Notes: generated from the sequence alone by a model not told the origin. A stretch of DNA of 64,000 nucleotides from Takakia lepidozioides (GCA_030704615.1 CM060733.1:4712001-4776000), one strand, 5' to 3'; shown: positions 12,912-24,625, counted from the first letter of the stretch. Program-made: numbers and translations.

Positions 12912-13169
12912 CTATTCAGATGCAGATAAACTTACAGTAACCTGATTATGTGTAGAAAACCCAGTCAAGTAAGGATTGGGAGTTTGAGAACGCGTACCTT
13001 CAATATGTTGTTTTATAATAGAGTGTTCTGCCGCAAAATCAGAGTGAATTATCAAAGGTGCTCCAAACTTAGAAACTGCATTATGATACCATTTGAAAAA
13101 GGTTTTTCTTTCTTGTTTCTTGCAACGATGATTGGATTTAACAGATTTTGAGCTAATATAGTTGATAAT
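12912..13169 (-). pseudogene. DDE integrase-like core fragment
   Basis: A frame too short for routine calling runs on the minus strand from 13169 to a stop at 12912. It contains 'FFKWYHNAVSKFGAPLII', then 'HSDFAAEH', then 'NPYLTGFSTHNQ'. This order (..Y..AV..FG.P..I.SD...E... then G.S.HNQ) matches the second half of the integrase-core domain found in a widespread family of DDE transposase/integrase-like proteins, where the D of SD is catalytic and NQ is usually followed by RIE. Weakly open segments further upstream (to about 13400) in other frames may be its amino-terminal half. The assignment is by eye. Confidence 0.4.
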
Positions 13170-14984
13170 TTATTATTGATATATTCTCGATTAGTACATG
13201 TGTTTTCTTTATGATTCCAAACAATTATCGTATTATCTAAAATTGATCTTTTTGTTCTACTTCGGCCAATCCATATTCATTATTATTTTTTAACAACTTA
13301 AACTTATATCTATCACAGTTAATAATTGTACATGTAAAGGATGAGATTTTAGTTTTTAAAAACAAATATAAGATGGTAAAAAATATATCATTTGATATTT
13401 TATTTTAATGTTTTACATATTTATTACACACATTTAATGTATTTTCTTCAATATTTTGTGAATGATATTTTAGATATATATTTACTATTTGATACGGTGA
13501 TGTGATACAACTCGGATTTTTTTCATTTTCTTGAAATTTTATAGATAACTATTAAAATTTATTATTCCACATATTGAGCAACATTTCATTTTAGACACCA
13601 TTGTAGAAGTACATTTTTTCCAATAATACTATAATTTATTAGCATTATACCATGAATCAGAGTGTGGAAGGAATTGTCGTTTTTTTTTTGTCATACAACA
13701 TAACTTAGCAAATATTCGACGTTCATGAATACATCAACTCATATCAATAGTTAGATAATACAGTATCCAACTTCACTTTCAACAAATATAGTAATATATG
13801 AAAACTAAATAAATAAAAAATATATCATTAACATCATATAGTTTAAAGTTGGGTTCCAAGGATTCTCACCGAGTATTATGTGTTGATCTCCCTTCACGTC
13901 CAATATCACATTTGTTCACAGTTTTCACGATCGCGTGACGTGTGTCCTATTACTTTTGTGAAGTTGCACGGACTATCACCTTTTAAGTCCGATGTATCTT
14001 TCTTCACAAGGTCTTTAAATACAGTTCAACTTCATGGTGCAGGGTCACAAATAAATTCTACAACCACTCACTTGTAACTACACAGTGCTCTTAAACATGT
14101 ATCAATCGAGTTATATGTTTAAAGATCTATTACACAACATTCAGTCTCAATTTTATTTTCTAGACATCCAAAGATCATACATGTAACAATTTGATTCTAA
14201 GTATTTCACTTTATTTTTTCTCTCTGCCGTAATCACTTAAGAGAGTTTGATTATAAGCGACTTTGTCAAAAATTGAGGAAGATGTACGGAAATATTGGAA
14301 GAGACTGGAAAACTCTAAAAGATTGTGAAAGACTCTGAAAAACAGCAACAAATTGAAAGCAACAGGTGAAAAGACTATAGAAGTTCAGAGATAGAGATTG
14401 TGCGAGTTCATCGTGAAGTTAACATACATATATATACTCTTGAAGATAATAACATTAAATAAATACATACATCAAAATTTTAATTTGAAATATAATTAAT
14501 AATAATTGTAAATAATTATTAATCACACCAACCACATGTAACATTCATTACTACAAACTGACCAAATATATAGAAACTGACAAAATATATAGGTTGTCAT
14601 AATTTATTATAAATGAAACAAAATTTTATTACTGATAAGTATCAAAACGGTTGTTGGTTACATTAATGATGACACTCACCAACTCCATTATTTATAAAGA
14701 TTCATAATAATTATTTCTACCAACAAAATGTATTAATTTAAAAATATAACTAGTAGTAGTTATGAAGAGTTATAGAAGATATTAATTACATACCCATAAT
14801 GAATTTAAAGTAACAGACAAAATCTCAAGGCTTGCATATCACATGTAGCATCCGTTACAAAAACCTCATAGAATATATGGTTGTCAATAAAGAATTTTTT
14901 TATTTACAATAAATATCATCAATTGTTCATCGGACACGCTCAAATCTTTATTACAAATGAAGCTTTTAAAGATTCCTACAACTT
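13170..14984. other. AT-rich stretch, no intact gene
   Basis: Broken minus-strand frames at 13170-13400 may extend the integrase-like remnant. Beyond that the sequence is A+T-rich. A few longer frames, for example 13880-14077 on the plus strand, lack any recognised motif. No RNA gene or element ends were seen. Confidence 0.35.
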
Positions 14985-15381
14985 TAAAGCCGTTCTAAAA
15001 AATCCATAGAGAGGAAAAAATGTAAAATGCTATTACATTCGCCTAAGGAGCCCTTAGAGCCGCTCTAATGATTCCTTAGAGCGGGAAAATAAAAATAAAA
15101 ATAATTATTTATATTCGCCGACTCGTTAGAGCCGCTCTAAGAAGTTTTTAGAGAGAAACAATAGATATATATAAAATGCTATTTACATTCGCCCGAAGGA
15201 CTCCTTAGAGCCGCTATAAGGACTCCTTAGAACGGGAAAATGGAAAAATGTAAAGTGCTATTTACATTCGTCCTAAGGACTTCTTAGAGCCGCTCTAAGG
15301 ACACCTTAGAACTGGAAAATGGAAAAATGTAAAATGCTATTTATATGCGCCCTAACGACTCCTTAGAGCCACTCTTCAACA
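14985..15381. repeat. 79-bp minisatellite of hairpin units, about 5 copies
   Basis: Units of about 79 bp repeat from roughly 14990 to 15381. Each has 'gaaaatggaaaaatgtaaa' (or close) followed by 'tgctatttacattcg' and 'ccttagagccgctctaagg'. The last word is a perfect palindrome, TCCTTAGAG-CCG-CTCTAAGGA, so every unit can fold into a 9-bp stem with a 3-nt loop. Divergence increases towards the left end. The array runs directly into the GIY-YIG-like frame at 15356. Confidence 0.75.
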
Positions 15382-15604
15382 TAAACCGCCTAGTAAAATC
15401 AAAGATGGTTTTTTGAAATTTATACCTTTTATTGATAATTTTGTGCTAGAAATACTTGCTAGTACAAAAGATCGTAACCAAGCCAATAGATTAGAAGATT
15501 GGTATATTTCTAGTCTGGATACATATAAAAACGATTACAATAGAGTTTCTGGTCATCCAACATTAAATTTATCCGTTAATTCCAGGGGATGGAGGGTGAG
15601 TTAG
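15356..15604 (+). pseudogene. GIY-YIG-like nuclease C-terminal fragment
   Basis: An open frame without a clear ATG starts inside the last 79-bp unit and ends at 15604. Its centre reads 'RNQANRLEDWYISSLDTYK' and then 'YNRVSGHP'. The pattern A..LE..YI..L.T...YN resembles the glutamate-bearing helix and the end of the GIY-YIG fold, in which that Glu binds the catalytic metal. The GIY and YIG strands themselves are not visible, so the fragment is truncated at its amino end. Such domains occur in Penelope-like elements, homing endonucleases and some large DNA viruses; which source applies here is unknown. Confidence 0.45.
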
Positions 15605-16118
15605 GCGAGTTTGGCCAAAAGAGAGGTTGAAGTGCAATAAATGTCAAAAGAGCAGGGGATTAAAATACAAGAAAAAAAAAAAGATAGGACCAAACTCAAA
15701 ATAGCACCAAAATGAGAGCAAAACGAGTTTCCTGCATTTGCTTTTTGGCTTTCCTCTAGGGGTACGTGGTGCGGCGTGGATACGCGCAAAGTGCCTAGGA
15801 GAGGTATAATGGGGATGTATCAGGGGACGGAAGGCATGGTCACGTAACGGATAACTTTATTATGTAAAAAAAATTGGTTTCTAAAATATAATAAAAAATA
15901 TTTGATATATTTTTACAACCAAGAAATCATCAAAATTCATTACACTCTTATTATGCCACTTGAATGTTACATCAATCTATAGTATATATGATATTCAAGC
16001 ATGATATCAATATAGTAAATGCAACTTAAATATTATAAATATTTAATTATTATAACAATTATATATAAAATATATTATAAATAGATATATAAAAATATCT
16101 TCATGTAGAGTGTGAAAG
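15605..16118. other. AT-rich spacer
   Basis: No gene is supported. The right part is dominated by 'tata' and 'aatatt' runs before base composition rises sharply at about 16115. Confidence 0.4.
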
Positions 16119-16495
16119 AATTTCCGTTCCGTCCGCCCTCCGTTCCATGCTCCTGCCAGGCCGTTTTGCAGGCCCGGAATTCACCACCATAGGTTACCTG
16201 TTTTCATTTCTGTAACTCCTCATTGGCAGCTTCCCTTTGGACAAGCTGTGTATTCTCTAGGCTGCATGCATCCTAGGCCTCATGGTGTCACATTGTAAGT
16301 CTCATATTGACTCGTTTCTCAGTTTACGGTTCGAGAGTTATCCAGCACGGCCTACTGTGAGTTTAAGCCTTCTGGCAGCCTTAGGGCAATCAAGGGTTTT
16401 AATTTTTTCCCTTCAATAATCATTCAATAAAGTTTCATCCAGGGTTCCGCCCCTGTTCACTGTCAAAAAGAAAAAAAAAAGAAAAAAAAAAAGAG
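16119..16495 (+). mobile_element. Poly(A)-tailed retroposon 3' end
   Basis: Base composition changes abruptly at about 16119. The stretch ends in 'caataaagtttcatcc' (a polyadenylation-like AATAAA at about 16425) followed by 'gtcaaaaagaaaaaaaaaag', an impure poly(A) tail near 16465-16492. This looks like the 3' untranslated part of a LINE or a processed transcript inserted on the plus strand. I could not find a coding part or confirm a target duplication. Confidence 0.4.
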
Positions 16496-16538
16496 AATTG
16501 GTCAAGCAGGTCTTGACTGCAGCAGCCATGATAATGCT

Positions 16539-17735
16539 TTGTGGATTGATCTAATCGGTGAAACAGCAGCAATACTGCATATTTCTCTTGTTAAGAAGGT
16601 TATTCTTCCTTGTCACCAGGGCATCAAAGTAGATCGTTCCCTGGTATCTGAAAGATGCTTGGAATTTGGTTGGGGTGTAGCCTGGTTTTTGGTTGAAGCA
16701 ACTTCTGCTCAGCTGCCCACTGGTGCTTTTCATAGACAAGTCCAAGATCACCAGACGTCAGACAGAAGGACACAAAGGAGGCCTTTTGGATTGAGGGTTG
16801 GTCAAATCCTCCTTGGGTGAAAGCAGAGCTAGCTGCCATGATGCAGAGTGGAGCACAAACTTCTCATGGTGGAGGTAATGGCCTATGGACTCTGGTCGGA
16901 CATGGGCAGGAGACAGATTTGAGTACCATGCTCAATCTGGCTGGCAAGCACCTTTAGTGCGAATCGACAAGAAATATTCTGGAACAAGTGGGTGGTGTGA
17001 GGACATTATGTAAGGAAGGACGAATCAAAGAGGCCCTGCACATGTTGAAGCAAGGAGATTTTCAGGGAGACTCCGATACTTATGTCTGTGTCTTGCAGGA
17101 ATGCATCAACATGAAAGGCCTAGCAGGTGCATGCACACATGATTAAAAGTGGATTCAAGCCAAACATCTTTCTCCTCAACACCCTTGTCAACATGTATGC
17201 CAAATGCGGGAGTGTGGTGTATGCACGTAAAATGTTTGATGAAATGCCTAAACGTGATATGTTTACGTGGAATATAATGATAGCAGGATGTGCCAAGCAT
17301 GGGTCTGGTAGGGAAGCCTTGGAACTCTATGAGGAAATGAAACAGAGAGGAGTTCCGCCAAATAGGGTCACCTTCATTTGCATTCTTAATGCGTGCCAGC
17401 CTGGCAACCCTTGAAAAGGGCACAGAGATCCATGCTGACATCATGATGATCACATACAAATTTGGAGAATACCCTTGTGTCGACGACATGTATGCCAAGT
17501 GTAGGAGCGTGAAGGATGCACGCCAAGTGTTTGACAACATGCCTAAAGGAGATGTAGTGTCATGGAATGCAATGATCAAGGATATGCTCAGCATGGGTAT
17601 GGTAGGGAGGCTTTGGAGATCTGTGAGCAAATGATAGGGGAAGGGGTGACACCCAGCAAGGTCACATTCATCAAGTATTTTACAATATGGCTGAACGAGA
17701 TGTGGTCAATGCTCTTGTTGACATGGACAGGCGTG
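16539..17735 (+). pseudogene. PPR (PLS-type) pseudogene, inverted relative to cluster
   Basis: This is a broken member of the PPR family that occupies 19-27 kb on the other strand. The left end matches the pre-repeat region of the paralogue at 24626-27354; both read 'cagctgcccactgg' and 'aaggaggcctt'. Recognisable protein then follows: 'VRTLCKEGRIKEALHM', 'VCVLQECINMKGLAG', 'NTLVNMYAKCGSVVYARKMF', 'EMPKRDMFTWNIMIAGC' and 'ALELYEEMKQRGVPPNRVTF'. Frame changes occur near 17125 (a few bases missing after 'GLAG'), near 17400 and near 17590. Only about two PLS triplets survive before the sequence flips orientation at about 17735. It is not expected to make a functional protein. Confidence 0.8.
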
Positions 17736-17737
17736 AG

Positions 17738-17930
17738 ACCAAAAGAAAAGGCCACCTTCTCACTATGTTGAAAGCGAGAAAACTCCTTTCTGCTCCTCCT
17801 CCACATCATGCAATAAGAAGTGTGTGTCAGGCACATATCCGGCCTCCTTTGACCACCCTGACAATCTCTTCAGCTTTCCTTGATTTGTGGGTGCAATTTT
17901 ATCCTCCACAACAAAGGATACTAGCAAAAT
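17738..17930 (-). pseudogene. DYW-domain amino part, orphan fragment
   Basis: On the minus strand this reads 'FVVEDKIAPTNQGKLKRL', '[20 protein letters not shown]' and, after a frame change, 'HSEKVAFSFGL'. These are the linker and first part of the DYW cytidine-deaminase-like domain. The catalytic HxE...CxxC region and the terminal DYW are absent. It lies back to back with the plus-strand PPR fragment, so an inversion breakpoint is near 17735. The same linker sequence recurs at 20620-20700 and 24950-25010. Confidence 0.75.
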
Positions 17931-19166
17931 GTGTGTTGTATCACAATGCCAGTGGGATTGTGACAATCTGTATTTCTTTTGTAACCACAGAGCACAGCAG
18001 ACATGATTTGCGTTGTTGAAGAGCAGTCCTTTCTTGAGCTACGCATGTGGTTGATCAGAATTAAGTATGGTCACCAGTGAATTCAAGGAAAAACTTTGTC
18101 GCAGAGAAGTTGAGAGATTTGTGAGCAGCAGTACCCATGGAGAAAATCCTGCCGTGACTGGCTTTACCGAAAAAGCTTGGACAGGGGGACCTCCAAACTG
18201 GATGATCTTCTTGCAAGTGTTTGGCCGGAGCAGCCAGTATCTCCATACATGTTTGACAGCTACTGTTCCTACCTCTGACAGCCTTAAGATTGCTTACCAT
18301 CGATTTTATCCAGCAGTGCAGTCCATGAGACCAAATCTTGTTCAGCCAAGTTTGTCCAACACTCGGTGCGCATCCTTTACACTCCCAAAGAGTAACCTTC
18401 AAATTAATACATAAGGAAATTCCAGGGCTTGTTGAACTGAGCTTACCAATAATATTTACTATATATATATATATTGTTGACTACTTTATTTCTTGAAGGG
18501 GAACTGACTCCCGAGTCAAAAGAGATGCAGAAGAGGGTTGGTGGCTCTGTACATCTGGACAAAAGCGTGAAGGTGCTCCTTATATCCAGTTTCCTTTTAC
18601 TACAACATATTTTGTCATAATGTCTCTTCATCAGATTTAGGTCATGTCTATTAATTGCTCTCCAGTCAGAATTTTATTGGAGGGAGTGAGAGATGCATGA
18701 TAGCATAGTGACCTGGCTTTGCAATGACTCTAGTTCTGATGCTCTACAGTTCACCTAAAAGCACAGTGATCAGCAGGGAAACTAGAAAGGGGAACTCCCG
18801 ATCTGATTCAAGGCTGGAAAGTATGAACAAAACTATACTTATCAACTAAACCAGAAATTGAGTTTGACAATCAACAACAGACACCAGAGTAAGTCTTCCT
18901 CAATCTTTGGGGATTCCTTTCTGGTGCAACATGTCAACCTTCAATTTGTTCATCCATCTGGTTGCTTGCAACAACTCTGCAAGAAGGTTTTCTGTAACAT
19001 TACTGCTGCAGATAAATGTTCATACAGATCATCACCATGGACAGCCAACTACAAGCACACACTGACGGCTGCAGTAATGACATGCTCACCCCAAATACAT
19101 GACAAGTTGATCACCTTTCCACCATAAGGTGCAAGAAACAGCACTTCTTTTATGCATGTTGCCCAT
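17931..19166. other. Spacer with unidentified open frames
   Basis: Overlapping frames on both strands at 18061-18414 are open for about 115 codons, but I recognise no domain in either. A short (TA)n run lies near 18460-18474. The stretch probably includes the 3' flank of the next PPR gene. No other feature was seen. Confidence 0.35.
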
Positions 19167-20700
19167 TCACCAGTAATCTCCACAAGAGCAAACCCCATCT
19201 TGGAAGTGGTGAAACCGGTTGGCATCCCGTACAACAACTTCTCGCCTAAAAATCTTTGAGATGAACTTGCTGGCGGTGTGGCAGTCACCACACACGCGGA
19301 GGTTCTTGATGATGCGGATAGGTGTCCCAGGTGGTGTTCTGATGAGTCCAAAAGCAATGGCCAGCTTCTCACTGTGGTGGAAAAGAGAAATCTCCTTTTG
19401 CTCCTCCTCGACATCATGCAATACAAACTGCATGTCAGGCACATACCCCGCCTCCTTCATTCGTCCAGACAATCTGTTTAGCTCAGCATGGATTTTGTCA
19501 ATGTGTGGATGCACTTTGTCTGCTACAACAAATGTATGTACCTGATTGTCAACCTCAATGCAGCTGTGCCCAGGCTACTTTTTGACACCTCTATCCTCCA
19601 TCATTTTTCTCACCTTTGCTTTATCATCCCACCTCCCAGCCGCAGAATAAATGTTTGATAGAAGCACATAAGTGGAAGCCTGCTGTGGATCCCACTTCAG
19701 AAGGGATTTTGCTGCACGTTCTGCTACCTCCACATTGCGATGAATTCTGCATGCACCAAGCAAGGCCCCCCACACCAAAGCACCTGGCTCAATTGGCATT
19801 TTCTTAATGAAGTCTTCTGCCTTGTTCAATTGCCCTGCACGGCCAAGAAGGTCCATTATGCAGCCAAAATGCTCAACTGTAGGAGTGAGGCCGTGATCTG
19901 CACTCATGGAATCGAAGTACTGAAGGCCATCATCTACAAAGCCCAGATGGCTACATGCTCAGAGAAGAGATATAAATGTGATCCCATCTGGTTTGAAGCC
20001 CTCCTGTTGCATTTGTCCAAATAGTTGGAGGGCTTCCCTACCAAACCAATGGGCATATCCGGCTATCATTATGTTCCATGAGACTCCATCTCGTTGAGCC
20101 ATGTTGTCAAACACTTCACGTGCCTCCTTCATGCTCCCACATTTGGCGTACATGTCCACAAGGGTACTCTCCAAGTTTATAGATGCAGTGCTGCCAGGCT
20201 GGCACACACATTGAGAACGCAAATGAAACTGACCTGGTCAGGTGTCACCCCTTCCTGTATCATTTGCTCATACATCTCCAAAGCCTCCCTACCACACCCA
20301 TGCTGAGCATATCCAACCATCATTGTGTTCCATAATTTAGCCATATTGACAAACACTTGACATGCATCCTCCATACTCCTGCATTTGGCATACATATTGA
20401 TAAGCGTGTTCTCCAAATTTATATGGCGGAATTCCAGCTTTCACAATGTCAGCATGGACCTCTTTGCCCTTTCCCCAAGCTGCTAGGCTGGCACAAGCAT
20501 TGAGAACAGAAATGAATGTGACCTTGTCAGGTGTCACCCCTGCCCATATCATTTGCTCATACATCTCCAAGGCCTCCCTACCACACCCATGCTGAGCATA
20601 TCCGGCGATCATTGCACTCCATGCTGACAATCTCTTCAGCTCAATCTGAATTTCCTTAATTTGTGGGTGCAATTTTATCCTCTACAACAAAGGCATGTAT
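19167..20700 (-). pseudogene. PPR-E-DYW pseudogene, intact DYW end
   Basis: The C-terminal third of a plant organelle RNA-editing PPR protein. In protein order: a DYW-linker piece fused straight to an internal S repeat (near 20620), PLS triplets such as 'GREALEMYEQMIQEGVTPD', the last repeats 'FDNMAQRDGVSWNIMIAGY', the E motif 'ALVWGALLGACRIHRNVE', and a complete DYW domain. That domain has the deaminase signatures '[11 protein letters not shown]' (HxE), 'CGDCH' (CxxC) and a final 'CSCGDYW' before the stop at 19167. Defects are an in-frame TGA at 19959, an in-frame TAG at 19575, a frame break near 20220, and the fusion at about 20620. It probably arose by unequal recombination with the neighbour at 20826-23472. 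Confidence 0.85.
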
Positions 20701-20825
20701 CCGGCTGTCAACCTCAATGCATTGTGGCCGGGCTCCATTATAAGAGACCTGTCCTCCATCATTTTCCTGACTTTCACATCCTACTCCAACCTGCCAGCTG
20801 CAGCATAAACGTTCAATAGCAGCAT

Positions 20826-23472
20826 CTAAGGGCAAGCATACAATGGATCCAATTTCAGAAGGCACTTAGCCACACGTTCTGCTCGCCCCAGATCACCATG
20901 AATTCTGCATGCACCAAGCAAGGCCCCCCACACGGAGGCACCTGGTTCCACCGGCATTTTATTGATGAAGTCCTCTGCCTCATCCAACTGCCCTGCACGT
21001 CCAAGAAGGTCCACCATGCAGCCAAAATGCTCAGTTGTTGGAGTGAGGCCATGATCTTGACTCATGGAATTGAAGTAGTGACAGCCCTCACCCACTAGGC
21101 CTGTATGGCTACATGCAGAGAGCAAACATACAAAGGTGACACCATCCGGCTTGAAGCCTTCCTGGTGCATTTGTTGAAATAGTTTCAGGGCCTCCCGGCC
21201 ACACCCATGCTGACCATATCCTGCAATCATTGCACTCCATGAGACCACATTTCGTTCAGCCATACTATCAAACACTTGACGCGCGTCCTTCATCCTCCCA
21301 CATTTGGCATACAAATCAACAAGGGCCGTCTCCAGAATGATATTTGGGACAATTCCAGATTTCATAAAGTCTGCATGGACCTCTATGCCCTTTGCCAGGG
21401 CTGTCAGGCTGGCACACGTATTAAGAATGCAACTGAATGTGACATTGTCAGGCGTCACACCTTCCTGTATCATTTTCTCATACATCTCCAAAGCCTGCCT
21501 ACAACATCCATGCTGTGCATATCCTCCAATCATCACGTTCCATGACACCACATCTCGTTCAGCCATTTTGTCAAACACTTGTCGCGCATCCTTCAAGCTC
21601 CCACATTTGGCATACATGTCCACAAGGGTATTCTCCAAATTTACAGATGATGCAAGTCCAGCTTTCATAAAGTCAGCATGGACCTCTTTGCCTCTTTCCA
21701 GGTCTGCGAGGCTGGCACAGGCATTGAGAACAGAAATGAAGGTGACCTTGTTGGTTGCCACCCCTTCCTGTATCATTTGATCATAGATCTGCAATGCCTC
21801 CCTACCACAGCCATGTTGAGCATATCCAGCAATGATCGCACTCCATGAGACCACATCACGTTCAACCATATTGTCAAAGACTTGACGTGCATCCTTCATG
21901 CTCCCACATTTGGCATACATATCAACAAGCGTATTTTCTAAATTTAAGTACGATTCAAGTCCAGCTTTTATGATGTCGGCATGGAGCTCTTTGCCCTTTA
22001 CCAGGGCTGCCAGGCTAGCACATGCATTGAGAACACAAATGAATGTGACCTTGCTGGGCATCATGTCTTCCCGTCTCATCTGCTCATACATCTCCAAAGC
22101 TTCCCTACCAAACCCATGGTGAGCATATCCTGCAATCATCACGTTCCATGAAACCACATCTCGCCTAGACATACCGTGAAATACTTGAGAAGCATCCTTC
22201 ATTTTCTTGCATTTGGCATACATGCCAACAAGGGCAGTTTCCAGAATGATATCTGGCACAATTTCACCTTTGATGATGTCAGCATGAACCTCTTTGCCCT
22301 TTTCCAAGGCTTCCAGGCTGCCACATGCATTGAGAACAGAGATGAATGAGAACCTATTGGGCACCACCCCTTCCTTTTGCATTTTCTCATAAATCTTCAA
22401 AGCCTCCCTCCCACACCCATGCTTAGCATATCCTGCTATCATTGTATTCCAGGTAAAAATATCTCGTACACACATTTTGTCAAACACTTGGCGTGCATCC
22501 ACCAGACTCCCACACTTCGAATACATATTGACAAGCACGTTGAGAAGCAGGATGTCTGGCTTGACTTGACTAGAGATAATGTGGCTGTGCACCTGCTTCC
22601 CCTTTGTTAGGCTTTTCATGTGAATGCACTCCTGCAAGAGACAGACATAAGTATGGGAGTCTGCCTGAATGTCTTGTTGGAGAAAAATGTGCAGCGCCTG
22701 TTTCAGTCGTCCTGCCTTACATAGTTTCCTTACATACTCACAATTCCGTTTGATTCCATCTTGAAGCCAGTTGGATTGTCGGTAATACTCACATTTGTCC
22801 TCAGACCACGTTTGATCAGGCTCTGCCCTTAGATGTTCTATGTTCACTCCGTGACCTGTGTGCAAACAGCACTAGAGCCTAAATCCTTAGCAGCTCAAAA
22901 GAGTCTGAGTATTATTGAGAAATGATTGGATAGGGCTGTCCTAAAGTAAGCTCTCTCATGGGCCCTTGTGGTCCTGTGTGGCTGGTATAAAGTTTTCTCT
23001 CAACCACAATAAGACTGACATAGAATCACAGCAGTATGTGACATCTGTGTGGGATTGGGAGTTACAAAAGCACTGGAATCAACGAACTATCCATACCAGA
23101 CCTTACAACACTTCATTCCCGGATGATTTTCCTGGACAAAATGAATGCAATTTCCCATGGACTGAATCACTATGGAACCTGGATGGCTCCGACCACACTG
23201 TCTACAAACCCAAAAGAACACAAAGAGTAACATGTCTATAACATGTCTATACCTTTCTTCGCTTGCACTGGAGACTCAGGAGGCGTAGTCGTTGGAGCCC
23301 TCACTTGCATTGGTCTCGGACCCGCCATTGCCAAGCTGCATGCCCATTTCAGCCCCACAGTCTGGCCCTTTACTATGCTGCATGTCGTGAGGCCTCCTTC
23401 CCATTCCTTCAAAGAAAAAGGCAATGCATTGGGCAGGGAGAATGCCTGGAGAGCGCCAGAGCACGCTGCCAT
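20826..23472 (-). CDS. PLS-class PPR protein with plastid-type leader, DYW lost
   Basis: Probable organelle RNA-binding (RNA-editing type) protein of about 749 residues. The long repeat frame has no ATG near its beginning and is preceded in frame by a stop, but a splice acceptor (tgcacacag) precedes 22855. An upstream ATG exon at 23472-23253 ends in a GT donor (AAAG|GTATAG) with matching phase. That exon starts 'MAACSGALQAFSLPNALPFS', rich in S and A and poor in acidic residues, as in plastid transit peptides. Exon 2 (22855-20826) holds about five PLS triplets with a 101-residue period, for example 'LVDMYAKCGSMKDARQVFDN', then an E motif with 'ALLGACRIHGDL'. A TAG at 20826 removes the rest; an eroded E+ and DYW-linker remnant follows. 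If made, it could act as an E-type editing factor needing a DYW partner in trans. Confidence 0.8.
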
Positions 23473-24625
23473 CCCTACCTAGGTTTTTTCAGAACATATA
23501 ACACTGAGAGAGAGTCGCAACTCCGAGAGTCGTAATTCTCACGGACATTGCACATTGTTCCTTGCTTGGTCTTTTGTAGAAGATTCAAATCGCCTTCTTC
23601 TGCACCATTCCCTTTCTGTAAGAGAGAGACAAAGAGAGAATTATGGGACAAAATGGAAGAAAACATGAGAGGAAACAAAACCAGAGCCAAAAAACAAAAA
23701 CTATTGCTCGAGTGATTGTCCAAGGGTGAAGAGAGAGAGCCTAGAACTTGATTTCCAAAAATGTAACAGTTGTAGTTGTGCATGTGTGGATGGGTATGCG
23801 GTGTCTGCGGGACGGTAAGTTACCTATGCACACTTCTCTACTCTTCTTCTCTCACTACTTCGAGATCCGTGGGAGATTCTTGTGTCTATTCCGAAATGCC
23901 CAATCTGACGTCTCCAAGGATCAGAAAAGCTATTAGCATCAGATCTGCATGAGGCATTGAATCTTAGACAATACATTGAACAATAGTTGTGTGGAGGGTC
24001 TCTCTTTCTTGTTTCATGCTCCATAAGCTCTTTGCGGCTGGTATGAAGTATCATTACATGTCATCCCTTCGTTTTGGAAACTTTTGTCCACTGTTTCTGC
24101 TACAACCAATTCATCTGCAGGTAGCAAATCTTGTTTAGTAAGTATGATGTGTTGGATGGGTTGCTTTGGGAACATTGCTGGGACTTGCTCATAAATTGGT
24201 AAGAATTACAACATAATTGGCAGAGTTAAATGACCTGATCCTGTTTTGTGCTGTCCCATACTAACTGGCTTTGCAACTGCCATTGCACAATTTCATCTCT
24301 ACCTTATTTCCCACAATTGAGGGGAACACCCCTCTCCAGCTCATAGGAGTATAATAAGGTCCATGTGTGGACCTTTGTACTTTGTACCCCATTTTGCGCC
24401 TCTCCTACAGTTCTTCTGCTTTAAGGTTTCCTGTGGTTACAATGCAGTTATTGATGATCACACATTATTGTGATCACCATGCCCAGCTCAGAGTGGGAGC
24501 AGAACTGACTGTCGCATTGAAAGACAAACATGCTTCTTTCAACGTCAATCGTAGCAAAAAAGTAATGCCAATTTGACCTTTGGCCCTGGACTGAAGGGAT
24601 TCACTTTTAGTGCAAGTTGCTCAGT
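23473..24625. other. Intergenic DNA with one dispersed repeat
   Basis: No gene is supported between the two PPR loci. Positions about 23625-23720 match a repeat family seen three times at 46424-47055 (shared words 'attatgggacaaaatggaag' and 'gaggaaacaaaaccagagcc'). The left part should contain the promoter of the PPR gene that starts at 23472; I could not identify a TATA box with confidence. Confidence 0.45.

Noticed and set aside
14985-15381. CRISPR array
   Set aside because: The repeats are long (79 bp), degenerate and directly contiguous, without unique spacers, in plant DNA. This is a minisatellite.
18061-18414. A 113-115-residue protein on one of two strands
   Set aside because: Both strands are open and neither peptide has a recognisable domain or splice partner.
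19575-19961. Nonsense codons repaired by U-to-C RNA editing
   Set aside because: Ferns and hornworts edit U to C in organelle transcripts, not nuclear ones. The TGA at 19959 and the extra frame breaks also point to a pseudogene.
20898-22610. Plus-strand open frames across the PPR gene
   Set aside because: These are antisense shadows of the repeat-rich minus-strand frame; their peptides repeat with the same period and match no family.
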